DNA from: Homalodisca vitripennis
Lineage: Eukaryota; Arthropoda; Insecta; Hemiptera; Cicadellidae
Reading direction: 5' to 3'
NCBI RefSeq assembly: GCF_021130785.1
Contig: NC_060207.1
Coordinates: 102,837,001-102,901,000, forward strand
DNA length: 64,000 bases
In this document: positions 12,027 through 24,575 of the stretch, piece by piece
Position numbering within the stretch: the first letter of the stretch is position 1
Layout of the letters: each line of letters opens with the position of its first letter
Translations under genes and position numbers: made by a program
Notes under the pieces: generated by a model
What the model was told of the DNA's origin: nothing
Database searches by the model: none
What the model saw: only the letters and a program-made list of their open reading frames with translations

Positions 12027-12201
12027 AAATGAAGTGTGGAGATTCAACACCAAGGAGTATGGGACTTACTCATCCAGAGTGTCTTCAATGTTTGCTCGGG
12101 GTGCCAGGTTTGGGTTGATTGCGTTCGCTGTGACTCTGGCTGTTGAAACTGTGTCTGACATGATGAGTCCTGAAATGCCCCATGGACACGACCATCACTA
12201 A
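12027..12201 (+). CDS. NDUFB3: NADH dehydrogenase 1 beta subcomplex subunit 3 (complex I B12), second coding exon
   Basis: Starts after TTTTCTAG with the single base that completes the Arg codon and encodes NEVWRFNTKEYGTYSS..., a hydrophobic stretch (about residues 72-87, GLIAFAVTLAVETV) that would be the single membrane span of the subunit, and a His-rich tail ending HGHDHH and TAA. The DPW(L/G)R-NE(A/V)WR join across the intron is diagnostic for NDUFB3. No frame damage is seen, so this gene is expected to be functional. Confidence 0.93.
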
Positions 12202-12245
12202 TTTAAAAAGCCCATGCTTGCTAGAATGCTCTTTAACTGTTGTAA

Positions 12246-12251
12246 AATAAA
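12246..12251 (+). terminator. Polyadenylation signal of NDUFB3
   Basis: AATAAA, 45 bases after the NDUFB3 stop codon, the usual distance for a short animal 3' UTR. Other A/T hexamers occur nearby, so the exact cleavage site is not certain. Confidence 0.55.
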
Positions 12252-14253
12252 GTACTTTAGTTATTGTTTACATTATTTAAATATTCCTTTAAATCGTAGA
12301 GGGTTGTATGTTTGTAAAGTGTACTCCTACGAGCTGTCATATCCCTATCAACAAGTGGCATTTCCATTGTATTCAGGATTTCAAGTTTGGACCCAAACAT
12401 CTTATCATTGCATATGAAAGGCATAGATCAAACTCTTTTTAAATAGCAAGTAATGAAGATTCAGAATGTCACAAGAAGGAGAATCAAAACTTTGAAAAAT
12501 GGCTAAACGGACTGCATTAAAATGGGGGTTTTCTACCATTATGCATTTCTGCCATTTACTTAGTAATGCACATGACTATATTTCTCTGTATATTAGGCTG
12601 TAAAAATTGAAATGAACAAGGAAGCATCTACTTATTGTGATCTTATATGAGTTCTGTCTGGGTATTCCTTTAAGTTTTCAGCTACAATTGATATGTTAAC
12701 CAAGTAGGCATGTATTGTCATGTTTGTAATGAAATGTAAAGAGACCCTATTCAAGCAATTGTGCATGATTTTAAATGGGTTTACTATAAAATTGTTAATT
12801 GTCATGATGTTGAATAAGAAACTATCGACCACTAAACTGATCGGAACTATTTCAATGATTTCGTCTTTGTTTTTATCGATGGGTAGAAGTAACCAATAAC
12901 AATCTACCAATCCTATGTCAAAATTGTTGTTCATATTTATTTTAAGAATTGAAATTACACAAAGTTTTTATTTGAGTTGGGTTAAGAGGGGGTTAAAGGA
13001 GCAAGTTACTTTGTTTCTCTGTGGACATATTGGTTGTGGCAGGAACTACGTAGACTATCCACCCTGGATCTCATTTAATAAAATTGTTATGTGGTAGTGG
13101 AGTAAACCTAGTTCCACTACTAAGTACTGCTTGTCTGTCTGCCGCCACGCTGCGCTGCTACCCTCAACAGCAACCTTGACTTAGAAATGACTACAGGGGT
13201 TTCCTTTCACTGCTAATTGCAACTCATAATACATATTTTACGAGTAATTGCAGCTATGTTCATTGTTACATATTGAATATAACTTATTGTAATGTATTAA
13301 TTAAATAGACTACTATTCAGAACCAAGTAAATTAAAAAAAAATAGAAAATAAACATACAAATTGAATGTGTTTTAAAACAGCAGTTTTTGAACTTTCACA
13401 TAAAATCTGTATTTAAAATTTGAGCGCCGCCATTTTGTTTAGGATTAATCTTATGAGGTCTAATTTGTGGCATGATGTTCAACTTTTTAAGACCTGTAAA
13501 TTGGTATGCACATCGACGTATGCTTACATTTAAGATTTTCTACCGGTTCCTTACGGGCGATCCTCCTGAGGTGGTGGAGAGCTGACTGCATCAAAAAGTT
13601 AAATTTTATGCCCTATATCACCATACAAAGTTTTATGTTCGTATATTTGAGTACAGAAGATATTAGACCGTTTCAACAGCCCTGTATTTTTATATATATA
13701 TATATATCTGTTTTTGTGTACACTATAAAGTACTTCGAAGAGTATATATATATATATATATATTATAATTAAATATGGAAATTTATTAAAATCCAAAATA
13801 ATTTATAGATGATCAACCAATTTATGTCATGGATACAACGAAAAGTATAATAAATATTTCTAGTTCAAAGAATGATATAATTTTTTAAATGCTGTAACAA
13901 ATTCAACCTTTTATGTTGTTTCTGAAAATGTTATTCGTATGAGGTGATTAAAAATCAAATTGCAGAAATTCAATCATTTATAACATATTTTTTCCATACT
14001 ATCTAAATCTTCAAAAATTATTCTTTAGCAATAAAAAAGACTCTGTCTTCCACAATAATCTTTATAATCATAAACGTAACATCCGAAATAGTGGTAATAA
14101 CTTGAACTATACAAATTTGGAATTGCTCCTTTTGAAATGATATCTGTATGTTAAAATATTTTCGAATTAGATGGACTTAAAAGAATAAAAACCAAGTTGT
14201 GGAATTAATATTTAATAATATAAAGAGTTAATTGGATTTTGTATGTATATATA
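12252..14253. other. Intergenic AT-rich stretch
   Basis: No exon or element boundary recognised. Holds two (TA)n tracts (about 13691-13708 and 13743-13764). Short open frames here look random. Confidence 0.5.
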
Positions 14254-14711
14254 CAGGGTGTATATTATGTCTGGAAACACCCAAATATATCCTTTAATAA
14301 TTTAAATATAAATTTGAAACCTTCTTACAATCGTGATAGAGATTGGGCATCTACTTTTTGGAACAATGTTTGTTATGTCACACCAACGGGGGACGTCCTG
14401 CCGAGGGTATCGTGAATATTCTTAATGGAAGCCTATACCTTGTGATACATAATTTTAAAGGTAATAGCTTACTGAATTGAATGCCACAAACCGCATCTCA
14501 AGGAATTATTCTATCAGAAAATAGAGCATATTTTAGTATTGAAAATTTTACTGATGTTCAACAATGTAATTTTAACATGGTTCTTGCCACAAAAATGTGT
14601 TACACTAATTTTTTAGCATTTTTTTTAAATGTTCAATTAAAATAAAATAAACAATTTATTTTTAAGCTGGTACAAATTTACCAGTTTTTATTACAATGAA
14701 ATAAAACTTAT
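14254..14711 (+). repeat. Left long terminal inverted repeat of the mariner
   Basis: About 455 bp that recur in reverse complement at 16165-16636. Typical mariner inverted repeats are around 30 bp, so these are exceptionally long. Small indels between the arms show they have diverged slightly since insertion. Confidence 0.85.
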
Positions 14712-15004
14712 GAGTCACTTTCTCTGATTACTTATGAATCTGTACTTGGTGTTTTCCAGTCAGCAGGAAGGTTTTAAAGAGACAAAGGTCACTAGCCTAT
14801 GAGAAACATTATTGTGTTATTAATCATCTGGTCCTACAGGTTTCAGTTTGTTGACGCATGGAGCTTTCACTAGACAGGTCTAAGCTTGGGAATTACAAAT
14901 GGACAAAGGTCATATCATTCCTGTCGAGTTAATCAGTGTCTCTGAAGCATTGCTGTCAACAAGTTATCTAATTACAGTAGTTCAGTTTTTTATTTGGCAT
15001 TTTA

Positions 15005-16051
15005 ATGGAATTGTCTGAAAGAGAACGAATTACTCTGTTGATGATGCGAGGATATGGCGATCGTCAAAGATCTTATCGGGAAGTTTTGTAATTTGTTTAA
15101 TGACACTTTCCCAGAAAGGAATCCCATAAGTGTTTCAACAATATCAAAAACTATTGAGCGTTTTGAAATGACAGGGAGTGTACGTAATCGGCCAAAGTCG
15201 GGTAGGATACAATCTGCAACAGATGAAGAACATGCACTAGATGTTTTGCAAACATTTATTGAAGACCCACATACATCGCTCAGAAAAGCTGCACAGCAAC
15301 ATGATATGCACCCTATGTCTGTGAGTAAGATTTTGAAAATTAATAAATACAAACCATTTAAAGTTCATTTAGTCCAACAGTTAAGTGAGGATGATTACGA
15401 CAGAAGAGTTGAGTTTTGTGAACTTGTGATGCGCAAATGTGATGACAATAGAGATTTTCTGACCAACAAACTATTTTCTGATGAGGCAACTTTTTTCCTA
15501 AATGGCAATGTTAACAGGCACAATTGCCTTTACTGGGCTAGTGAAAACCCACATTGGATTACTGAGTCCCATTCACAGCAACCACAAAAAACTGAACGTA
15601 TGGTGTGGAATTTTAGGTAACAAAATTGTTGGACCCTTTTTCATCAATGGAAATTTAAATGCCGAACTTTACTACAATATGCTCCAAAATGAAATAATCC
15701 CAGCTATACGAATTGCATCAAGAGAATACTTTGATAATGTATGGTTTTCAGCAGGATGGTGCTCCACCCCATTATGGGAGACAGGTAAGAGAGTATTTGG
15801 ATTTAAGGTTTCCTCATAAATGGATTGGCCGAAGAGGAGAAATCGAATGGCCTCCAAGATCTCCGGATTTGTCACCAATCGATTATTTCCTATGGGGTCA
15901 TTTAAAATCCAATGTTTATAGAAGAAAGCCTCATAATTTGGAAGACCTAAGAAACAGGATTATAGAGGAGATTGCTTTGATAACTGAAGAAATGTTAGGC
16001 AACTCTGTCGAATCATTTTTACACAAGATTGGCCTCATTGTCAAACCGTAG
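15005..16051 (+). pseudogene. mariner-type transposase with three frameshifts
   Basis: Starts at ATG 15005 (MELSERERITLLMMRGYGDR), the N-terminal helix-turn-helix region of a widespread insect mariner-like family. It continues through the second HTH (RKAAQQHDMHPMSVSKILK near 15300), FSDEATFFLNG with the first catalytic Asp near 15485, GFQQDGAPPHYG with the second near 15760, and RSPDLSPIDYFLWGHL with the third near 15870; 36 residues lie between the last two Asp. It ends at TAG 16051. Three single-base frame breaks interrupt it, at 15084-15087 (T4), 15586-15591 (A6) and 15745-15748 (T4). About 345 residues would be coded without them. Confidence 0.88.
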
Positions 16052-16164
16052 AAGGAACACAGTTTCGAACAATTGCTTTGACACCAAATGCAGGTAAAAA
16101 CGTTTGTTGTAAGACTTTTCTAACAGCATACATTATTTGTTATTTGTAATAAGAAATCAATAAC

Positions 16165-16636
16165 ATAAGTATTTCCATAATTGTACTGTAATAAAAACTG
16201 GCAAATTTGTGCTAATAGAACCAGCTTAAAATGAAATTTTTGTTTTATTTAATTGAACATTTAAAAAAATGCTAAAAATTAGTGTAACACATTTTGTGGC
16301 AAGAACCATGTTAAAATTACATTGTTGAACATCAGTAAATTTTCAATACTAAAAATGCTCTATTTTCTGATAGAATAATTCCCCTTGAGATGCGGTTTGT
16401 GGCATTCAATTTCAGTAAGCTATTACCTTTAAAATTATGTATCACAAGGTATAGGCTTCCATTAAGAATATTCACGATACCCTCGGCAGGACGTCCCCCC
16501 GTTGGTGTGACATAACAAAACATTGTTCCAAAAAGTAGATGCCCAATCTCTATCACGATTGTAAGAGGTTTCAAATTTATATTTAAATTATTAAAGGATA
16601 TAATTTGGGGTGTTTCCAGACATAATATACACCCTG
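16165..16636 (-). repeat. Right long terminal inverted repeat of the mariner
   Basis: Reverse complement of 14254-14711 with small indels. An open frame on the minus strand here (16332-16661) is a by-product of the repeat, not a gene. Confidence 0.85.
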
Positions 16637-17599
16637 TATATATATATTTGCGACAAAACATATGGTTTATGCATGATGGGGCACCTGAGCACTACTCTCT
16701 GGCTGTTCGTGGGCACCTAAATGAGAGTTTCACAAATCAATGGATAGGCCGAGGTGGACCAGTTTCATGGCCAGCAAGATCACCGGACTTAAATTGGACG
16801 TTTACCTTTCGGGACATTAGTTTACTCTTCCCCAAATAGATACCATTGAAGAACTCCGATTAAACATTTCTAATAAAATAGAAACCATTAAGCAGACACA
16901 TGGAGTTTTTGAACAGGTCCGACACTCGAACGCGTGCATTTTGAACAACGGAGGTCATTTTGAGCATAATCTTTAATCCTCCGGTGAGACTTAAAGCGAT
17001 TGTAGATATGTTTATTGTATTTCAAAATAAAATCCTTAACCAAAAATATATTTGTTTTTCACCACCTGTTACCAATCAGATACTCATTCCTTATTATAAA
17101 ACAGCAAAAGTTTGCTGTGTAGTGTAATACCTATGGAGTAAATTTCATAACTTTTTTACACATTTAGTTAACTTTGATTATTATGGTTGTTTTCAGAATG
17201 GTTCTCTACAATCTGTATTTGGAAAAACAATTTGTTTACTGGTCATTTAACAATGTTATTGGACATCAAACATTTAAGACGGCATTTTTGTTATTAGATT
17301 TTTGGCAAATTTCATACCTTTTCTCAAAAACTGTTCACACTACAACCTCTAGAGTGGTTTTATTTGATTTTTCAGGTGATTTTCCTTATAAATCCACCTT
17401 ATTTTAGTTAAAAAGTAAGATCAAAACATTTCAGAATCACTTAATTTCACCAGGTAAACTGAAAACAAAGCAAAATCTTTCGCCAGCCATTACTCACTAA
17501 TGGAGCGTTTCCGGACTTACCTTTATATAATTTTTTTTTCTTATTTTTAGCTCTACTATCACCTCTTAAAATATTTTACCATATTTCTGACTCACCCTG
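16637..17599 (+). pseudogene. Remnant of an older mariner, split by the younger one
   Basis: Directly after the younger element the plus strand reads FMHDGAPEHYSLAVRGHLNE, then WIGRGGPVSWPARSPDLN, the second and third catalytic blocks of the same transposase family, followed by degraded C-terminal sequence to about 16975 (ending GGHFEHNL-like). A CACCCTGTA end near 17594-17601 matches the reverse complement of a CAGGGTG terminus. The N-terminal half is missing on the left side of the younger element, so part was deleted. From 17000 to 17590 only AT-rich sequence is visible. Confidence 0.72.
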
Positions 17600-17604
17600 T
17601 ATAC

Positions 17605-20600
17605 ATATATTATAAATATATGAGTGTGTGTGTGTGTATAAAATTGTGAGAAAATTCAATTAAATTTGGTTTAACATTTACTGCAGAATTAGAAGGTAAT
17701 AAATGGGTTTCCCTAATATATTTGAAATGTTTTAGAGGATAGTATGTTTATAAAGTAGAAATTTATTTTATATTTGGTTTTTTTACATATTTTACATTAA
17801 TTTCTTTTATAAAATTTTAAATTGACATCTTTTTTGTTTTTGTAGCACAGATGTGAAAAGTAAAATTTTCTGTTCATTTATTGTGCTTGGACAGAGATTT
17901 TATGTTGGCTCTCAAAGTGTGCTAGACTCATCATATTATTTATTTACTCACATATAAAATATGTACACAGTAGAATAGAAAAAGTCTCAAGGTAATTTGG
18001 AAAACATGTTTTAGTTTACAGAAGTAATCCTTGTTTTAGTTTTAGTAAATGTAAGTTCGTGCTATCAAGGCTGTGTAGACTTAAGTTGTATTACCGAGAT
18101 CACATTAGTTTATTTAAAATACGTTTTATAATAAGTGCATTTTGGATCAATCCTCAATAACAAGTTTTGTTTGAAAAAGTACATTGGAATACAGTAGTGT
18201 ACAAAACATTATTGTAACGTGCTTGACTGGGTCACTTTATTACTGGAATTAAGTTGAAGGACATGTGAACCAAATAAGATACTATAACCTTATTCCATGA
18301 ATTTATAACACTATGTTACTCACATCACCTGAGTATAGTATTAGTGAATTTCAAAATGCCCCTTATTTTATACTTCAATGACAAACTTCTAATCACAATT
18401 CTTCAGGAGAAAAGGACTGAAGCATTAAATCATTCTACTTTGCCACGGTCTAAAGATATTTCAATCAAAAATGGAAACTCAATATTACAACAGACTCTAA
18501 ACCAATGACTAGTGATGTAGAACGGAATGGGAATAATTGATATGAGTCGCCAAACATTGATGATTCAAATTAATTTTTGTTTCAAGATAAATGTTTGCAA
18601 TTATTTTTCCTCTCCATATTCAGGTTTTGTCTACTGTCCTTAATTCTAAATAATTCTTGAGACCTTGGATGTATGAAGTAATATTTTCAACACTACTATC
18701 AAAATGTTCAAATGTAACATTCATTGAACTATTTGTATCAGAAGATTTTGGGTTACCTTGATGTTAATGTGATAACTGTATTAGTGTATTTATAGATCTG
18801 TAAATTCTTATATAGTACTTTATCAGTTGTAGAAGACTGATATTGATCTTCCATCACTTTTTGCAAGAAACTTTACTAATAATAGTTGTACAAGAGAAAA
18901 ACGAGCTAGAAAAGAATGCTAATAATTGAAAAGAGGTTAAAAATATATAATACAGGTTTAGGCTTGAATGCACAAATGAAAAATAATTAACTTTATTTGA
19001 AGCGAAACAAAAATAAACCTTTACAGAGTGATATCAACATTGAAGAATGCAAACATATGGTGTTAAATTAGAAAATCAAATGACAGCCAGGCCCAAAATT
19101 CGTACATGGAGACTGATGCCACAATTAATATCTTCTTCGTTATGAAGGCTATTTGGGTTCTGTCAAATCTTTACATGATGTAATGTAGCTTTTCACTTGG
19201 ACATTACTTCTAGGTTTTAAATAGGGCACATTTACTGCCACACAGTTTTGCAAAACATATTGCATTATTACATATATATATTTGTATATATATTGTAATA
19301 CATATATATATATATATGTATTAATATATATATATATATTATATATATATGTATTAATATATATATATATATATATATTGGTCAGAGAGACAAAGCAACA
19401 ATGTCAACAAAATGCCAAGACCTGGATAAGTTACAATGGCTATAAATATAAAATTTTTCACGCATTTTCTTGATCAATCAATCTTAAACATTGACGTCGG
19501 AAATATAATTCACTAGAACTGGAAGTGCTCAAACACATGCAAAGGCTACATAATTGCGCGAGAAACCTGTAAACTGCTATTTGTATATCATTTTATAGTT
19601 GTTTATATTTACATTGCTAAAATGTCAAAATTTTATATTTAATCATTACTTTACTTTTATTAAATATATTGATAATTTTGCCCACAGTAGTAAGCAAAAC
19701 GTATCTAAACAATTCATAAATAAACTAAATGTTTACCGTAAGAACAAAAACAATTACAATAGGCCGTCTTGCTAACATTTCAAAATGCCATTCAAAGGTA
19801 TAGAGATGTGTAGCGTGAAATTGTAACTCATCTGATAAACCGGCAAGAAGTGGTTCATTCATTTTTCAAAAATTCAAAGATAACAACGACTGCATTAATT
19901 ATTAATCTTGTGTGTAGTAGATTAAGTTACTTATTTTCTTCTAATTGGGTACGGTAATTTAGTAATTTGGTACAGCCAAAACGTTTGTAGCATTATACAA
20001 GTGGCTGCATCAAGACATTTAATTTAAAAAAATATGTTGTATAACTACTTTCCTCAGTAGTTTGTTTACCTTACGTTAATTTAATTGTTCATGTCTTTTT
20101 ATTTAAGTCACCCTAAATATATTTATAAATGTAAGTTGATTACAGCCAACTCATTTTTTTCCTGCTTTGTTGATGACAATCATATTGCCCTTTAATAAAA
20201 CGACGGTTTTGATTACTAGCAGTGCAGTTATTCATATTGAGAATGGATGACCATTCTTACAGTAGAAACCCAAATACTTTTTCATATCTCAATATTTGTA
20301 ACACGTTTTATAGTAGCCTAAATGTTTTGTCATTTGATATGTTTTATTATAGTTACAACTTGCTTAACATTATATTACCGTATTGAGTTTTTAATAATTA
20401 AGCTTTTACATATATAATATACACAGATTCAATTAATTTGATCACTTACCAAATGATTGTCCAGCTTAATATAAAATGTGTTGTAATACATCCTCATAAA
20501 CTTAAAACACCTTGTCCGTCACACATTTTTAAAAAGTTTTCTAACTTTATGAGTTATTTATTATCTAACTCATACATATGAATATTTTTTTAATGTTAAG

Positions 20601-20945
20601 AATCACCTCTGTTCTCTGTACAAAAGATAGCACATAGGAACAAAAAAATTATTTACTATTATTACCTTCTCTTTACCTTCAATTAGCATTCACACAAAAA
20701 TTCTGCAAATTAATTGTAATCCTGCTTTATCTAATGGAAAGTTTGTTGAGTTTTATAGAAATCTTAATTTTTACCAATAATGCTGACTTGTATAAGTTCA
20801 GTATTTGGCTACATAATCTTTCTTGAAATTAAATTACATTTTACTTACAGCAATAAGGTGTGATATACGTATATTATAACAATATTACAGAATATACTGC
20901 AAACAATATATTAGTATTATTGTTCATGCAAACAATTCATTATTG
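17605..20945. other. Long non-coding AT-rich stretch
   Basis: No credible exon, RNA gene or element ends. Contains a TG/TA-rich tract at about 17625-17640 and an imperfect (TA)n tract at 19271-19379. Confidence 0.5.
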
Positions 20946-20949
20946 TTTT

Positions 20950-21962
20950 GCGTACCCTGGAAGCAAAACGTGAGGCCGACCAGTCTACGGTGTCAGCAGT
21001 TCTACAAACCGCAGAAACAACCGATTAGGTCCTACTGAGGAAATTCGCCATCCTTGTCCAACCTACCACATATGGCGTACCGCTTCCTTGCTAATTGCTA
21101 GGGTAGTCAAAGAGCAGTTGTCCAGCAGTTTCCTCCTGCTCGTCACACATTCTACAGAGCGGATTCTCCCTAAGGATACAGACTCTGTGAAGATGCTTCC
21201 TCAGGTGACCATGTCCCGTAATCAGACCAATAAACCGAGAAGACACCTATCTACTTACACCTTATATTATGTTCAGAGTGAACCTGTTCCGAGACAGCCC
21301 CAAAGGATTTACGCCTAGATGTTTCATAGAACGGTTGAGGTCCCATCATATTGGCCGATGAATCCAAATTAGCCAGGACATCAGCTCTTTCGTTCCGTGA
21401 ACACACAAGAGTCCAACACCTTCAATGCTGCCTGCTCAGTAATAACAAAGCAATCCAACCTTTGGATGCTAACCAGACCAGCAATCGCAATCTTAGCCTC
21501 CGTTTTTGACCACCAAACGACAGCTCCAAACGTTAGTGCAAGACAAACCACGGAGAAATAAAGCCAATACAAAAGCCTCGGCTTAAGCCCCCAAAACCTT
21601 TTACACGTCTGAATTGAATTAAAGACCATTTCCCTCTGGCGATAACCCTTTCTAGATGGGGTCCCCAGTTCAAGACCCTGTCAAGAATCATACCCACGTA
21701 CTAGCCTTGAACTTCAACTCAGTTGAAGAGCCCCTCAGTAAGAATGGACCTATACCCTCCAACTGACGTCTTCTATTAAAAGCAACAATGGCAGCCTTGG
21801 TGGGTTGACACTAATACCCATCACGTCACACCAGTTCCTTACCATGCTCAGAGCAGCATTGTCATTTCCGTGACTATGGTGTCGAACTTGCCGTTCACAA
21901 GAATCATAATGTCATCCACGTGGCCAGGTAAGGGAGTCTTCGGACTCACACTCTGGCCATCG
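20950..21962 (-). pseudogene. Second degraded copy of the RNase H-bearing LINE
   Basis: Much of this stretch can be aligned by eye to 7800-9461: the 3' region at 20952-21200 (matching the arm that ends CGRCNEQEETAEHLLFDC), the FWGLKPRLLYWLYFSVVCLALTFGAVVWW block at 21610-21510, and an active-site remnant at 21910-21925 where YADD reads as HVDD. A gap has removed most of the RNase H domain. Many stops and frameshifts. It reaches about 40 bases further upstream than the copy at 7750-9461. Confidence 0.78.
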
Positions 21963-22839
21963 TATAATTTACAGCATTTTATAATTTTCCTAAGGTAGAC
22001 GAGTACTTACTTGACTGCTGAAATGAAATCCTGTCACTGACCTTTAACATTGACAATCCACTATTTCATTTTATTTTTTTTTTTACTCTATTATGACATA
22101 ATTTTAAATCTCATTGTTTAACAGAGAGCGTAGCTTTATTGTTCAGCACTATATTATTTTAGACACTAACTAATACTATACAGTGCTAGATGAAAGTTGA
22201 AACCACAAATGGGTAGTAAAATCACTGAAGGTCTGTACTATATCTAATGTACAGTACTTAAAAAATATATTTTGTTGTTTTTTTTAACCATTTACAGACA
22301 TAATTGGCATTTTAGTAAAAGAATAATACATTTTTTTATAATACTGGTGTAATCTAAGGCATTATCATCTAGCTCAATAATTTTCACTTTAAAAGCTATA
22401 ATTTCAAGCTTAAACCTAATTTCTAATATAACATTTAAAAACTATACAGATTTAGCAACATACATACAACCTTTACTAGATGCTACAGAATAGTGTAATT
22501 CACATGACATATGTAAAATGTCAGAAAAGTCCACGTAGACCAGTGCCGAAAACCTTTCTCTTAAAGCCGTGTGAATCAAGCATGAGCAAGTGTTAACTCG
22601 CGCTTTAAAGGTTCTATTATGTGAAAAGATTGATGCTAAGATGAAACTTGTAATATCAAAGTTATTATTCAAAAATATTTGCTTTAGTGGATTAGATTTT
22701 TGATCTGAATTAGAAACAATCTGTGCCATTGAGGTTTGAAGATGAATACATTTAAATTACAACTGGCAGAACACTGAGACAGTTATTATTAAAATTAATA
22801 TATTACCAAAACAGATCAAATGTAAATATTTGAACACGG
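21963..22839. other. Non-coding stretch
   Basis: AT-rich, nothing recognised. The minus-strand open frame at 22442-22729 has no recognisable motif. Confidence 0.45.
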
Positions 22840-23075
22840 CTATCCAGTATTTCTTAAGCATATCACTCCAGGAGGTCGAGTTGTTCTGGCAAAAGAATAC
22901 ACTATTGGGGAAGGCGTGCTAACCGTACGATTAATAACACGTCGCAAGCGGAGAGTGGGAGGCCCATTTTTGGAGGCGAAGTGTACATTGGTGTACCTCA
23001 GGTATACTCTTGATCCAAGGACTGATCCCTTCGGCACTTTGGCAGAGGCTGGTCGGAGACTTGAGAGTTTAGTCA
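22840..23075 (-). pseudogene. Short reverse-transcriptase relic
   Basis: The minus strand near 23030-22990 reads KVPKGSVLGSRVYLRYTN, close to the G(V/L)[13 protein letters not shown] turn before the RT active site, then degraded sequence with FARTT where FADDT would be expected. Only about 80 residues are readable. The LINE group cannot be told. Confidence 0.5.
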
Positions 23076-23534
23076 TTCCCTCTGACATGACGAAACGACG
23101 ATCTTGAAGATACGATAGAAATTTTTCATCTGTAAACTTGGCATTATACTTGACTTATACACAGACAAGAGTAAGTTTTATGATGGTCCATATCCAATCT
23201 TGGAATTTGGTTGAACGCTATTCATTGAACCCTATCGCTGAAAAGGCATAGACAATTTCTCATTTGCCTGCCGGGGTTGTACATATAACTTTTTGAATGA
23301 TTGACTATAAGCTTATCTGTCTGTAAGACATCTCGAGTATGACATCTCGATTGTAAATTCTGTATGCAACTTCAGCGTAGTTCATTGATACGTTGTGTAG
23401 CATACTCAAATCTTGCAATTTTAATGCTATGTAAGATACTCACCTTAGTGGCCTTATCACTGTGATTTGTATTCGAATCCGTGAGAATAAAAATAAGATA
23501 CTATTAGACGAGTGGACGTACTTCATTTGAAGGT

Positions 23535-23900
23535 TATTTTTGACGATGGAAGGATTTTGAAGGAAACATGATTTTTCCGGACATTTGTCATTGTTCAGTG
23601 AAATAATGAATCAGTAACACTACGTTTCGAGATCTGCAATCTGATCTCTTCTTCAGGTAATAACTAGCCTAATACATAATTACAAACTAGGTTAAAATAA
23701 ACAAATCATACCAGAGCGTTGTGGCACGCATAAGTCAGGAATCACAACCACCATGTTGTTTGTCAACTTCACTAACTCTAAAAACATGCACTTAATAAAA
23801 AACTATACACAACACTAATCATTAAAACTGAACTACAGAATACAGGTTACAATACGTCTGCATTCGTCTACCAACAACCTACGACTGACGTAGCTGTGTG
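23535..23900 (+). repeat. Copy of the AAGGTTATTTTTGACGATGG dispersed element
   Basis: Begins AAGGTTATTTTTGACGATGG and runs through CACTACGTTTCGAGATCTGC and GATCTCTTCTTCAGG, then continues to about 23900. The later part is the reverse complement of the interior of the copy at 59579-60012, so the two copies share one arm in the same sense and the interior in opposite sense. No second arm is found here, so this copy is truncated or rearranged. Confidence 0.7.
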
Positions 23901-24275
23901 GACGTAGTCGTAAGTGTAGCTTCAAACTGTGTTCCACCCGATTGTAGTCAGTTCAATTTAGTTTCATGACAGTCTTAACCACTTGACGGTCTCGTTATTT
24001 TGCGAAAAACGTTCCATTTTGGTCACGTTTTTTTTATTGATGAAATAAGTACATTACTTTATGCCTAATCACTTTGTTTAGAAAAAGAATTTTTTTTACG
24101 TCTAACGTGTGTTTTTGGATTTTTTAAAACCCCTGTAAGGATTAACCCGAGATATCTCTGCAATGGTAGTAAACGTATATACAAAAATAATTTTAGCTCA
24201 TATAATTGGGTATTCGATTCTTGTGATAGCAATCAATAATATATATTATAAAAGCCAAGTTTAAATTATATATTA

Positions 24276-24278
<3 letters not shown>

Positions 24279-24346
<68 letters not shown>
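24279..24346. repeat. (TA)n microsatellite
   Basis: Uninterrupted TA repeats, about 34 units. A second tract follows at 24441-24493. The short sequences beside the two tracts (AAGCTTTTACTTTTACAT and ATGTAAAAGCTT) are complementary, so the whole can fold back. Confidence 0.9.
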
Positions 24347-24350
<4 letters not shown>

Positions 24351-24435
24351 CATATACATCAATATATTTTACTATAAATTATTTTCAACTCGTAAGCTTT
24401 TACTTTTACATACTACATTATTAGTGTATACATAG

Positions 24436-24440
<5 letters not shown>

Positions 24441-24493
<53 letters not shown>
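24441..24493. repeat. (TA)n microsatellite
   Basis: About 26 TA units, flanked on the right by ATGTAAAAGCTT, the complement of sequence left of the tract. Confidence 0.9.
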
Positions 24494-24496
<3 letters not shown>

Positions 24497-24575
24497 TAAA
24501 ACAATATCTGTAAATGTAAAAGCTTGCACATAAATAAAGCAATTCTAACACGCATATAAATATAAAGTAAATTTA

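Larger units (their letters stand above)
14254..16636 (+). mobile_element. mariner-type transposon with very long terminal inverted repeats
   Basis: A 2.38 kb element bounded by TA (14252-14253 and 16637-16638), starting CAGGGTGTATATTATGTC and ending in its reverse complement. The terminal inverted repeats extend far inward, roughly 14254-14711 against 16165-16636, with small indels. TA target and CAGGGTG-type ends fit the Tc1/mariner superfamily. The transposase lies between the arms. The element sits inside an older copy of a related mariner, whose remains follow at 16637. Confidence 0.9.

Noticed and set aside
16332..16661. 109-residue minus-strand frame
   Set aside because: It lies wholly in the right inverted repeat of the mariner; the matching left arm is non-coding.
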